64,000 nucleotides of DNA from Phoronis australis (taxonomy: Eukaryota > Phoronida > Phoronidae), in the NCBI GenBank assembly GCA_002633005.1, contig NMRA01000309.1:445343-509342 (forward strand), given 5' to 3'. The notes below the pieces were generated by a model, which was not told where the DNA came from, searched no databases, and saw only the letters and a program-made list of their open reading frames with translations. Shown piece by piece: positions 24,240 to 35,900 of the stretch (positions are counted from its first letter, which is position 1; each line of letters opens with the position of its first letter). Made by a program: the position numbers and the translations under genes.

Positions 24240-25625
24240 TTTTGAAATTGGCATGCGAATTCGCTGGTGATGGAAATAGTGAGGAGATATTGCTGAAATC
24301 AGACAGCAAACTCGTTCAAAATGACGACTTTGAAGACGCCACAATGTCAAATTTCAACGAGTCGACTGAGAAGTCTACGGAGGAAATGTGTCCACGGAAA
24401 AGGATGAAATGGGGAAATAAAGTGTCCAAGAGAAGACGGGTTTGCAAAATGTAAAAAAGGAGACAACTGGTAACCCGGATGACGAAGAGCAGCAGAGGCA
24501 GCAGGAGTTACTGTCAAGTCATAATCCAAATTTTACAGTTCCTGAAGCAGGGTCTACATCCGAGGTTAAACGTATCAAAACAGAAAATGCTGAAGATACT
24601 CCTGCGAAAAACGACGAAATGTGTGATATCCTAGAGTTGCCTCACGGCGCAAGTTCTTCTCTTAACATGGATGCTTCAGAAAGCATACGTCGTACCTCTG
24701 CAGGTATGGAGGATAATGGAGAGAGAGAGAGAGAAGTCGTGAAATTGGATGACGGAAACAAACTAGCCGACATTGAATATCAGGAAGTCAGTCAACCGTC
24801 ATCCATAGTGTTCGCTGAAGATGCTGGTACTAGAAAAAAGTCCCTAGATCAGAAAGTAAAACCTTTGAAAGTGACAACTTGGAAGACGCTACATTGTCTG
24901 AATTCACCGAGTCGACTGAATCGACAGAATCCCCTATCATCCGGAAGACACAGTACACTCAAAACTTTGCAGCTGAGACTCTGTGCATCAAATCAATTGC
25001 GGGTATACGTCCAGAAGCTGAAAATATGCATAGTTTCGCACAGTTGCCTCAATATGCTATTTCTTCTCTAGGCAATGACCATCGCCTCTGTTGGTCGGGC
25101 CAACATGAGAGGCGATGGTCATTGCCCATTTTCTTCTCTTGCTACAATTCTTTTAGTCACAAATCACCAAGCCAAGATCGAACCGGGGAGAGTTGAGAAT
25201 GTTCATCTTCATTTTGACACCCCGTCTCCTGTTGCAACATCGTCTCAGTGTGATTTCAACCTTTGCTACGTGAGATAATTCAGTGGACACTGAACGCAAG
25301 AAGAAAAGCAAAACAAAATTGCAAAGTAGCAACAATTCAATCACCACCGAGGACATTCGCCCAGAAGATGCCAAGAAGTATGGTTTCGCATATGTGCCTA
25401 ATTGATGACCTTTCTGTTTCAGAGGACGGAGATTTTACGGATAAACGAAGTATTTTGAAACGTGAGGGACTTCTCAAACGTTTGAAATCACGATTCAGGC
25501 GAAACAGTCACGTGGGCATGGAATCTACAACTTCCTCTTTCCAGGCGCAAAGTTTCGCTTCACGATGGTGGCATTTGATGTGTTGCGCATGTGCAGATCA
25601 GAACAACTATGCCATATTCCATAAC
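24240..25625 (+). pseudogene. Broken acidic, serine-rich protein gene (unidentified)
   Basis: Consecutive open segments continue one kind of sequence but change frame. The first runs to about 24454 and includes KLVQNDDFEDATMSNFNEST. A second, about 24442-24855, includes TSEVKRIKTENAEDTPAKND. A third, from about 24860, includes ESDNLEDATLSEFTESTEST. The DDFEDATMSNFNEST and DNLEDATLSEFTEST blocks repeat, as do IRPEAENMHSFAQLP and IRPEDAKKYGFAYVP further on. A palindromic transposon footprint interrupts the frame at 25070-25129. A last segment (25428-25625) follows a TTTCTGTTTCAG acceptor-like site. The frame changes suggest a decayed gene, although unrecognised introns could explain some. IKTE resembles a sumoylation motif. 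No family recognised. Confidence 0.4.
25060..25139. mobile_element. Minimal foldback element with 10-bp target duplication
   Basis: GGCAATGACCATCGCCTCTG continuing to TTGG (25071-25094) faces its reverse complement at 25100-25126 across a five-base loop. The direct repeat TTTCTTCTCT lies at 25060-25069 and 25130-25139. The arms match the ends of the large foldback element at 47277-48248, so this is an internally deleted relative of the same family. Confidence 0.85.
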
Positions 25626-27182
25626 TGACGGACTTAATTATAAGCTCAATTTGGAGAAGTTCACACTTTTAAATAACACTAATGCTTGTTATAAAATGCG
25701 CAGCACCTGCATTGTGTTTTGCAATAATTATCTCTTGTGGGTACATACACTGAATGTAATTGCATGACGAAAGCCAAAATAAAATGAAGGTGCAGTTGTA
25801 AAGTTTGTATTAATTGGTGCTGAAGTTGAAAGTTGAGTTACTTGTTTTTCCCACTCATTAGTTCGAGAGATTTCCTTCTTATATACTTTATACTAAGATT
25901 GGTATCATAAGTCAGGTTACTCGGTCTTCTAGACACATGCCAGGGTGGAAAGCGTTCAGCCAAGGCAAATTATTTGGCTTTTTGAACCAGTAAAATGCCG
26001 GGATGCCAAAACGTTCCGTTTTCAGGAGCATGCATAAGGTCGTGACAGAGTGTAGCCACCACGTAACACTGCACTAACTCGGGGCAGTTGGAATATCTGA
26101 TCACATCCAAATTCCAATCAACGCATTTTCACTATGGGCCCTGATTTAACTATCGTGTTAACTTTAAATTTTGTCCACACGGTATAAGCGGAGAACAATC
26201 TATTGAAACCGTGCCCACTTTTATTTCCGAAATTCCTCACATTCCATAACTGCTATTTTGCTTCACTGCATGCGAACGGAAGACATTTAAACTTCTTTTA
26301 CAGTTCAGTGCAACCTAATTACCCGACCGAGTTGAAGCCAGTTTATTAGTTATCATTTTCTCCTTTGCATTGTTTATGTACTGTAATAAAGCAGCTTTGA
26401 AGTATCTTACAAAGAAGGCTCAACCGACCTTATCAAACTGATGGCATTTTGGGAGTGGTTTGCCCAAGGTTTGGATGGCATCATGGTACGAAAAAGCTTG
26501 TATGCAGATTTATAAGCTCAGCCGCGTGGCACACTATATCGGATAGCAACTAGGCAGATCGTACATTCCATTCATTATCTGAATACTGAAAGCTTTTCAT
26601 GTGAACGCTAATGTCTAACAATCTGGGCCCATTTGCATAAAAGTTATACGCCGTATAGCAACAATGACGTAGCATTATCACGCGTCACGTTGTTATTGTT
26701 GAACAATGCACCTGACGTCATGCAACAATTAAACTTATCCAGCGGATAACTTTTAAAGCTTTATGCAACTCAGCCCTGATGTTTTCTTATAGTCAGATGG
26801 ACTTTTTCTGGCCAAGGACCAATCGCAGCTGTGGCATGTGCAACACATCCTTGTTTGGTTTGATTTCACACAACCACTAATTAATTACTACACATTTTAC
26901 ACCCCCATATAATGTGCCCATCAGAAACACCTCTCACTTTCTTGACCTACCACAGTCGACTGGTGTGTTGACATCATCTTTGTGACCACCACATTATCAG
27001 CTCACTACAGCCACAAACTGAATAGCTGATCGCCTGCAGGGACAGTCATGCTCAAGCAACGTCACCAATTAGAAGCATCGCCGACGTTAGGCATGTGTCG
27101 ATTGATAACGCGATTACTAACCAAAACAATCCTGTCAGGTAAACCACCCTTCGAACACAACACATTGAAAAGTGGCGTAGAT

Positions 27183-27329
27183 CAGGGGCGGATACAGGAT
27201 TTTGAGTTGGGGGGACAGGGCAGAGTATTAGCCAGTATTTTGCCCGTCAGGCAATCGCACCCCCGAACTGCCAAATGTAATCTGGGAGAACTTTAGGGGG
27301 GTCATGGCCCCCCTCTAAATCCGCCACTG
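27183..27329. mobile_element. hAT-like MITE, GGCGGAT family, copy 5 (reversed)
   Basis: It starts CAGGGGCGGATACAGGATTT and ends CCCCTCTAAATCCGCCACTG, the best-preserved pair of termini in the window. The core GAGTATTAGCCAGTATTTTG and GAACTGCCAAATGTAATCTG is present. The flanks (GCGTAGAT and ATAAGTGT) do not match. Confidence 0.82.
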
Positions 27330-28249
27330 ATAAGTGTCTCTCACATACTTATAAAATTAGTCGACTGATTCAAATTTGCGAGTTTCACATGCAGGGATGT
27401 GCCCCTCATTTCAGAAAAGGCACATGGTCAGCCATTCAATACAAGAGCATAGGCTACCCTAACCCACACATACATTTGTCCCCACATCTTAGGAAATGTA
27501 AGGGCAAGGATAGAGATGTCAATGCACTGCCTGTCACCAACACCAAAATTACCTGAATTACACAAAAATATAAGGCGGAAATATAAAAAAAAACAAGAAT
27601 TTATTTGCCATTTAAGAAAGGAACAGTATTTTGTAAATTCCAGTTTTTAGGCACAGAAAAAAACACCCTAAGCTATAACTTAGTGGAACTGCAAGTAGGA
27701 GTCTATAAAATTACAAAAGGCACTACAATGAACTTGGTGATTCGTAGTCTCCCGCGATTGCATTGGGTAACACAGTCAATAAACCATATATATGATGCAA
27801 GGATAATATATCACTTCAGCTTATAACAACTAGAGATGTCACAAATACAGAAACAAATCAACCACTGGCATACCACATACTTGGTAATCGTAATTGGCCA
27901 ATACTACTAGAAGACCACACTAGTGGTAAAACTGCAGCTGTCGTTTCCTTGTTTTGTAGATCTCTGCGACTATTTGATGCATCATTCTCAGACATAGTTA
28001 TTAAGACATAGTGACCTTGATGCCAAATCCATTTATGCACAATTCCTTGAGGCACCATTCTCAGACAAAGTTGAACTAAGATAAAATTCTAGATCATTCA
28101 AGTGCACTGGAATCAGTCACCAGTTCTAGAATTGCAGATTCCATGGTTATATTCAGGAGACACTATCAGTAACACAGATTAGTGGCGGTACATCCTAATG
28201 CGCCATGTCTTGTCTTGTAAATACCAGCGGTCTGAACCTTACAGCCGAA

Positions 28250-28579
28250 GTTATGTTGCTACAAGTACCTTTTGAGCACACAGAAACACATCTGGCAGCC
28301 ATACATGTATTTCACACTTTCCAACTTAAAAAATACTCCAGCAATCAAGATTTTTCCAATGTGCCAGTTCAGTGATCAACAGACCTCCAGTACATCCAAT
28401 GTGTTTGAGGTCAAGTTATGTTGCTACAAGTACCTTTTGAGCACACAGAAACACATCTGGCGGCCATACATGTATTTCACACTTTCCAACTTAAAAAATA
28501 CTCCAGCAATCAAGATTTTTCCAATGTGCCAGTTCAGTGATAAACAGACCTCCAGTACATCCAATGTGTTTGAGGTCAA
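28250..28579. repeat. Recent 165-bp tandem duplication
   Basis: The block beginning GTTATGTTGCTACAAGTACC at 28250 recurs at 28415 with only a few changes (CAGCC to CGGCC, GATCAAC to GATAAAC). The period is a multiple of three, so an accidental frame stays open through both copies and yields a repeated peptide. I do not regard that frame as a gene. Confidence 0.9.
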
Positions 28580-28627
28580 ATGGAGACTTATGAGAAGGTC
28601 ACTTATCAGACTAACATCGAGATGAAG

Positions 28628-28790
28628 TGTTGTAGATGTGCTTCTGGTGAATTATATGAGCCTCTGTTAGCTACTCGCTAACGGGCAATTGCCTATTAGC
28701 TGAATGGTTAGCACGTTTGCCGGTTTTATGGGGGTCGCTGGTTCGATCCCCAGGTCGGGTGATCTCGGCTATTACTACAGAAGCATCACA
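28628..28790 (+). mobile_element. tRNA-derived SINE, copy 1
   Basis: It contains TAGCTGAATGGTTAGCACG, a box A, and GGTTCGATCCC, a box B, spaced as in a tRNA. Upstream is GTTGTAGATGTGCTTCTGGT and GAGCCTCTGTTAGC. Two inverted copies lie at 30187 and 30555. The tRNA fold is incomplete and the family is repeated, so it is a SINE and not a working tRNA gene. Confidence 0.75.
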
Positions 28791-29243
28791 GCTGGAGATG
28801 CGGGTGAGCACATTGCATTAAGCACTTGTGAACTGTCTCTACCCAATGACAAGAGACGTCAAGATGACTTAGACCAGACATACGGGAACAATAAGCAGCA
28901 GTAAAACATCATTGGACTTTCTTGTTGATCCCTCCAATTGTTTTTGCAAACACTGTCTGAAACTTCAAAGAGTATGAAAAGTAACAATTCATAGTAACTC
29001 GAAAATATCTTTTGGTTGCCGAAAATCAAAGGTGCATAAATCACTTAACAAGATTAGAACTCCCTAATTCCTTCAAATGGCAACTAAACCCTTGAACTTG
29101 CAGATAACGCGAACTACTTCCCACTAACAGGTAGATGTATCAGTATTGCAAATGGCTAAAGTAAAAAATGTTGTGTCTTTCACAGGAATGTTCCTTTGGT
29201 TGAAACGAGTAATCACCTTCGGTTTCTGAACAAGTTCACCAGA

Positions 29244-29249
29244 TTTATT
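29244..29249 (-). terminator. Polyadenylation signal overlapping the SNRPD2 stop codon
   Basis: On the minus strand the gene ends GTG AAA TAA ATC. The hexamer AATAAA therefore contains the stop codon TAA. If it is used, the 3' UTR would be only about 10-30 nt. Confidence 0.6.
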
Positions 29250-29598
29250 TCACAGTTGCCATTGGGTTCCTCAAAACCAGAATAACAGAATCGCCTCGCA
29301 AAAACATTTTTGAAATGTAACGGTCTTTGTTCACAGGCTTCGATTTCTTTTTGCCCTTTCCAGTCTTTGGAACTTCGGTCCACATTTCTTTCACGTTCTC
29401 CAAAACCATGTTACAATGCCTGTCAAAAGCTTTCACTCGACCAAGAAGCTTCTTGTTATTTCTGCAGTTTATGAGAACCTGCGTGTTGTTTTTGACAGAG
29501 TGTGTTAAAACTGACAAAGGTCCAGTATTAAATTCTTCCTGCTCCCGTTGCGCGAGCTCTTCTTGTGTCATTTCACCTTTGGGCTTCTGAAGAGCCAT
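29245..29598 (-). CDS. SNRPD2: Small nuclear ribonucleoprotein Sm D2, intronless
   Basis: The frame from the ATG at 29598 encodes 117 residues (human 118), opening [19 protein letters not shown]. It is almost identical to human Sm D2 through the two Sm motifs, including [36 protein letters not shown] and [20 protein letters not shown]. Sm D2 pairs with Sm D1 in the heptameric ring on U1, U2, U4 and U5 snRNAs. I chose the internal Met because it aligns with the family start; the frame is open 36 codons further upstream. The gene has no intron, unlike the human gene. The TAA stop overlaps an AATAAA at 29249-29244. It lies head-to-head with the DUSP22-like gene, 357 bp between start codons. Confidence 0.97.
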   Translation of the reverse strand: MALQKPKGEMTQEELAQREQEEFNTGPLSVLTHSVKNNTQVLINCRNNKKLLGRVKAFDRHCNMVLENVKEMWTEVPKTGKGKKKSKPVNKDRYISKMFLRGDSVILVLRNPMATVK

Positions 29599-29955
29599 GA
29601 TTGCTTTGATTTTTGAAGATAAAACTTGGATGGTACAATCAGAACCGGTTTCTGACAATGGCGGCAAGTATAACGCCAACGGTGCGTGATATGTCGTAAA
29701 AGTCAACTCATTTTACCTCTATAATATAACTAACGCAAAATGTATAATCAGCATTTAAGATTATTCAAATGTTACTCTTCATGAAACGTATAATTAACAA
29801 TAATAGATATCTTCAAATTTTTACTCCAGTAAATTCTTACGACACTCTATGTTTACCTATCCCTTGGCGACACTTCCGCAATCAGCTCCGTGAAAAATGT
29901 AGCAGCTGCTAACTAGTTTTCTTTCTCTCGTCAAAACTGTTCAGTCAACTCGGTC
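29599..29955. promoter_or_regulatory. Probable bidirectional promoter, SNRPD2 / DUSP22-like
   Basis: Only 357 bp separate the divergent start codons of SNRPD2 (minus) and the phosphatase (plus), so both promoters and 5' UTRs must fit here. No TATA box could be assigned confidently. The call rests on gene arrangement. Confidence 0.55.
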
Positions 29956-32900
29956 ATGGGAAATGGAATGAACAAGGTGGACTTTTCTGGGGTATTCTTA
30001 CCCTCTGCATCTGCTTATGTATAATTTCTGGCAAAAGTCACATGTCTAAGTTAGTTTAGACAAGGCACTACTACTTTCCGACCTTGACCTTGGGAAGTCT
30101 CGACTGCAGGATTGAGCTCAATATTGAATGCGACCACATGGTTTTGGTTTGATTTTGTTGCCACACGACAACAATACAACATAACTGTAGTAATAACCAA
30201 GATTACCCAATCCGGGAATCGAACCAGCTACCCCATGAAACCAGCGAACTTGCTAACCATTCAGCTAATAGGCAATTGCCAGTTAGCGTATAGCTAACAG
30301 AGGCTCATATGATTCACCGAAGCACATCTACAATATTTCCCCCTTTCCTACAGAAGGTGAACAACAGGATGTCTCCCATACATATCATCAACGTCCTTGC
30401 TACCTTTACCACCACAACATCGGTGAAAACAAGGTAGTCTCTCATACAGGTCCTTGACTCCTGGAACTTTCCATGCGCGCCGTCCCGAGGTCTGCGGGAA
30501 CTAGTTGGCAGTGCTTCATCGGTAGATCATCCGTTTGCTAACTACGCCATTTGCAGTAATAGCCGAGATTACCCAACCCCGGAATCGAACTAGCGACCCC
30601 CATAAAACCGGCGAGTGTGCTAACCATTCAGCTAATAGGCAATTGCCCGTTACCAAGTAGCAGAGGCTCATATGATTCACCGGAAGCACATCTACAACAC
30701 AACTATCGAATTTTACCTTGCCCTTGGAAGTAGACAGTGACCACCGTCTCTTTTTGAATTACAGACTGTGAGTGTGAAGCTTCTATAGGCGCCTCAAACA
30801 CCAGAAACTTTTCAGGGAATTATGTCTCACACTGGTTAAAAAATCAAAGTCACGTTGTCTCTTAGTAGATGAGGTTGCGTATTTTTAACAAGAAACCTTT
30901 CAGAAAGAATTCACAACTGCTGGAGTATTAGTTCAAATTGGAAGGCTTTAAAAACATTAACAACCAACATATGTGTGTCTACGTATGCATGGAAGGTACT
31001 TATAAAAATATGTCTTGGATGGTTTAGCCATGCAGGTTGGCACGTAATTTTCAGGAAAAATCTTGCGTAAATGGCTCTATAGGGTGGACAACCAGCTTTG
31101 ATAGCCCATTTCAGATAATGATCAGCATCTACTGGCTGACAAGGCAGTCAAGGGATTGCGGGTGCTACCCCTTTGCTGCAAAATTGCTTCAAACTGAATA
31201 ACGTCACGTGTTATTTCGCTATTGATTGCCCATAAGCGGCTCAACCCTTCTGTAATAATAGTTCTTGGAGTATGAGCAGTCACTTAACCTGTATTCTCAG
31301 TAAATTGTCACAAATTAAATGCTTACTTAAAGACAATTTGTTGTTCGTAAACTATCAGAAAATTGCCAAAGTGGCAAGTAGGCAAGTAACAAAGTGAAAT
31401 ATGTGGATATTAACATCAATCTAGTTCTGTATTTTAAAACGACTGATATAAAGCTGAGCTTTTGATTTACACCATGTACTGGTATAATATTGGATACTTG
31501 TTCCTTACCCAGATGAGAAGTGATTTCTTGGTGTACAAAGTACTGACAGTTTGTTATTCCTTGAGACCATGCTCGGCCCAAAAAATGACACACTGTGACA
31601 AGCTTACTAGTTGGTGCTTATTAAGCCCTCGAACCATTTCCAGTTTGACTAAAGGACATTTGGAGACCAATTTCGTAAACTGAAAGGGTTTAAATCAAAA
31701 TGTTAAGTTTTTGTGATGTAGGACAGGTTTTTATCCGCTTTAAACAGTAGACTGCAGCACTAAATTGCCCTCATGAGTACATTTGTTACTTGGCAAAATA
31801 AATTTCGCCAAGTATGTTGCTCTGTCACTAAGTTTGTTTTTTTACTTGGCGGAATTCTTCCGCCAAGTATGTTGGTCTGACAGCAAGTTTTTTTTTTTTG
31901 TTCGCTCTCTACAGGTCGCAATTTTGGTCCGATTTTCACGAAATTTGCACACAACGTGTAGATCGGGAACTGCTAGAATGCTATTGTTTTTGGTCATGAT
32001 CGGATACAAAATGGCGGACATGGCGGCCATTTTGTATCCGATTTCACAGTCAAATACTCGTAGAGGCCGCATTTTTCGACCTACATGGCTGAAAATCTGT
32101 ACCAATATACTAGAACGCATGTGCTACAATTGTGCAGAAAATCATTGACTTCCGGTTAAAGATGGCGGAAATATTGGACGTGGGCGAGACCATCAGTTTA
32201 GATAGAATATTGAACGGGCTTTCAGAAGATGTTTTCCATTTTTCGCTAGGACGTCTACTTCTCGAGTTATTTGAGAGTTTCTGATAACGCTGTTCCTTTG
32301 TTGAGCGCTCTTGCTGCATTGACGTTGGTTTATCTTCTATTTAAGTAGACTGTAGCCTATTTCTTATTGATTTATGACATCTAAGTTCGTCATATGAATG
32401 TTGTGATGTTGTTCATCATCGCCACCACCATCATCATATTCGTCATCATCTTCGTCATCATCTCCGTCGTTGTCTTCTCCGTTAATTTCGCCAAGTGTCG
32501 CTCAAGACTGTAGCCTTTTTCTTACTGATTTCGGACTTCTACGTTCGTCATGTGTATGTTATTATTACTTCTTTTCTTCATCCTCGCCACCATCGTCGTC
32601 ATATTCGTCATCTCCGTCATCATCTTTATCGTCATCTTGTTGGTTAATTTCGCCAAGTTTCGCTCCTCGGAGCGCTTTCATTTTATTTTTTTTCAGATTT
32701 TCCCTGACATTTGTTTTCTTTTTTTTCAGATTCTCCCTGGTCTTTTTATTGGTAATTTTAGAGATGCAAAAGACTTAACACAGCTGGAAGAAAACAATAT
32801 AACTCATGTGCTGTCAATTCATGACAATGCAAAGCCAATTCACACAGTATGTCTTTTGTATGAATTCCATGTACCGGGGTACTAGAAATTCAGGGGTGGA

Positions 32901-35900
32901 TCCAGGATATTTTAAAACGGGTGTCGGATCAAACATTTTTAAAAAGGGGGTTCCAAGTCAATAATTTGAAAATACAAGATTTGATATAGCCAAAATCAAG
33001 GCAAAAAATGAGGGTCCGGACCCCCTTGACACCCCTAGATCTGCCTATGAAATTGTCTTAATTGGTTATTTTATGCCTGTTAATGTTAATTTCATTGCTT
33101 AATTTTTGGAAAATTGACCAAGTTGTAAGAAAATCTGTTGCTGAATTTTATTGAATTCCGATTTTTCAATTTTTCATTTTCATTGAAAGTTAAATATAGA
33201 TATATTATGATTTTTAGAAGTATAAACTGTGCTTTTGTGTTACCAAAACGGGTCTTCCGTTTATGACAATCTGTTATTTCTTAAAGCAGTAGGTTACCAT
33301 TGGTGACCAAAATTTTAAGGATTAGATGGTCCTATCCGTTCCTCAACCAGAAACACTGAATGATCCATAGCACTTGGGATCTGAATGGCACAAACCACAA
33401 ATGACTTAACTTTTATGGCCAGCTTCTTTTTTGTTTTACCCATATTTCAACATGGAGTTATTCTCACATTTATGGCTTGACCCATATTTCTCAATTTGAT
33501 AGTCATAAGAGAATGATCTCCACATCTACGTCTCGCCAAAGCAGATCTAAGTAAAAGATTATCAAAATGCATTATACAGACTTCTGACAAGAAATCAGTT
33601 TTGACAAGTTTATACAGCTTTTATCATTCCATTTTTGTTTAAATTTTTTAATAAAATTATATCCATCTCCTGCATCTTGTTTGACCCACACCAGTCCAAA
33701 GAAACAAAACTTTTTCACATTTGATGACCAACAATTAAGGTTTGTTGAATTCTACCATGTCATACTGTGCATTATAGCACATTTTAATGTACCTACTGTT
33801 CTTCTCTAAACCAGTACCTTAATACAATTCTGGCCAGAATGTGGTCTGTAAATATGCAGCCCTAGCTTGCACTAAGTAGAATTCTTATCTTATTGGTCTG
33901 AATACCCCTAAAAATTTGTGCACATTTGAATAGAGAGTGCCTTGTGCTGCGAAAAAAACTTATGAGGATCTAACATGAAATGGGAAATTGTACATTCGAT
34001 CACATTTTGACAACAACTACAATGCTCTAGACAGGTTTTAAAAGCTCTTAGTTGAAAATAAACTGTGTTGGCCTCTGTTGATTGGCACAGCTCCGTTTTC
34101 TTAATAGGTTCTTTCTTTTATGCCATCTATTTTATTACCTATCAGTTTTGTACAACTACTTTCAGCATTTGGAGTACCTCTGTTTGATTGCCAGTGACAC
34201 TCCAGGGCAGGAGCTGAAGCAATTTTTTCCACAATGCGTCGATTTTATCCACACAAGTCGACTGGCTGGAGGGAATGTCTTAGTCCACTGGTAAGGAGAG
34301 TTACGGGTAGTGAATGTTTTAGTCCACTGGGGAGGGTAGTTATCTAAGTTGTGAATGTTTTAATCTACGAAAATCGAATTAGGTCTTTTACTCTCAATAA
34401 ACTTTCAAGTCTTTCCTTGAGTTGATGGTTTCGATGCTCTTGTTCATCACGCAATATTTCGAGACTAATTTTACGACAGTGAAAGACCTAATTTGATTTC
34501 CGTGGTTTAGCCAGCGGAGCAGGACGGATTTCAGCTTGAATGAAACAAATTTCAGTTGGCTCGTTCAAGAGCATACTCAGAAATGTTACCTCTGCATAGT
34601 TCTTTTTTGTGATAGGCTTGTGTTGTTACTTGCTGCACAAATGGTGTCCCATTTTGCTTGGTAGCATATAAACAATTGTTACTAACATTGCATTTGAAAG
34701 TCTGATATTGACCTCACCATTTCAATGGTATCACATTTCAAGATCGTATTTCAAATTTGTCTTTCTTAATTCTCTCATCATTTGATTATTGAGTTTTTCC
34801 ATCTTATATATCTGTTATTATAGTAAATACTTTAATATACATTGTGTCAGCTTTTTACTATTTGGGAATTCTTTCTTTGAGTGTGCAGACATTATTACTT
34901 GATCAGCAATAGAACTTGTAGCAACGATTTCAGTTATTTCACTCTTTTTATCTTTAGCTTAGCCGGAGTGTCACGTAGCGTAACAGTTACTGTTGCCTAT
35001 CTGATGACGCATACCTCCTTTGGTTGGCGGGATGCACTGAATGCTATCAGAGGTTCTCGACAATGCGCTAATCCAAACTTTGGATTCCAAAAGCAGCTGA
35101 TGGAATATGAATGTAATGAACTGGACAAGGTAAATAATGTGCTACTATCTAGTGGCTAGAAGTACACTACAGTGTATGTGGAAATGTGAAGCATACAATC
35201 TACATTTCAAGTGGGGCAAATGTTCTCATTTTTGTCAATTATGAAATACGTTGTATCATTTCAATGCCTTTTGTATTTTCTGTTCATAGAATTTTGGTTG
35301 TATCCTCAGGGATAGTACATAGACATAGTCTTATCAGTTGCTGCAGTGCCAGTTGTGCATGCAAACTGTGTTAAATACACATTGGGGCAAATCAGTAATG
35401 GACTGGTGAAGGGGTCATGCAACTGTTCATACTCAATCTTGCAGGTAAAATTGTAACTTTTGTACAACCAACACACGTCTCAGATGGTCATGTTTTTGAA
35501 CCGTCTGAGTTTACTTACGATTGTAGGCAAGGAAGCAATTCGACAAGAAATATCCCAACAACCATTTACGTGAAAACGACCTGAAGGAACTAAAGAAGCT
35601 GAGGGATCAACACTGGAAATGGGTTCTTAATGGGGACGAGGTTGATAACACCTATCAGTTGGAGGCAAATGCATACAAGACAGTGAGGGAAGACACAGCT
35701 AATAGGACCAAGTCAGCAAATGATAAGCCAAATTCTATGAAACATATGTTAGACGTCCAGAATTCTGTCGTTGAAAGTTCGTCTACACCTTTGCCTTTCG
35801 ATCTCACAACCAAGACTGTGTCAAAGAGTGAGAAGGCATCAGTTGGGAATGTTGCAATGAACTGTGACAGAGGGCCTACTGCTAACAAGGTTGAACAAGT

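Larger units (their letters stand above)
25629..29244. other. Intergenic region with repeats
   Basis: No gene recognised. Contents include a MITE copy at 27183-27329, a 165-bp tandem duplication at 28250-28579 and a tRNA-derived SINE at about 28628-28790. The region left of 29245 probably holds the very short 3' end of SNRPD2. Confidence 0.55.

Noticed and set aside
28272-28625. 117-codon frame with a repeated peptide
   Set aside because: It is created by the 165-bp tandem duplication, with no homology, splice context or codon bias.
32470-32885. Overlapping frames of about 100 codons running into DUSP22 exon 2
   Set aside because: Upstream of 32730 they read through transposon and CAT/CGT simple repeats. 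Only the part from 32730 matches the phosphatase.
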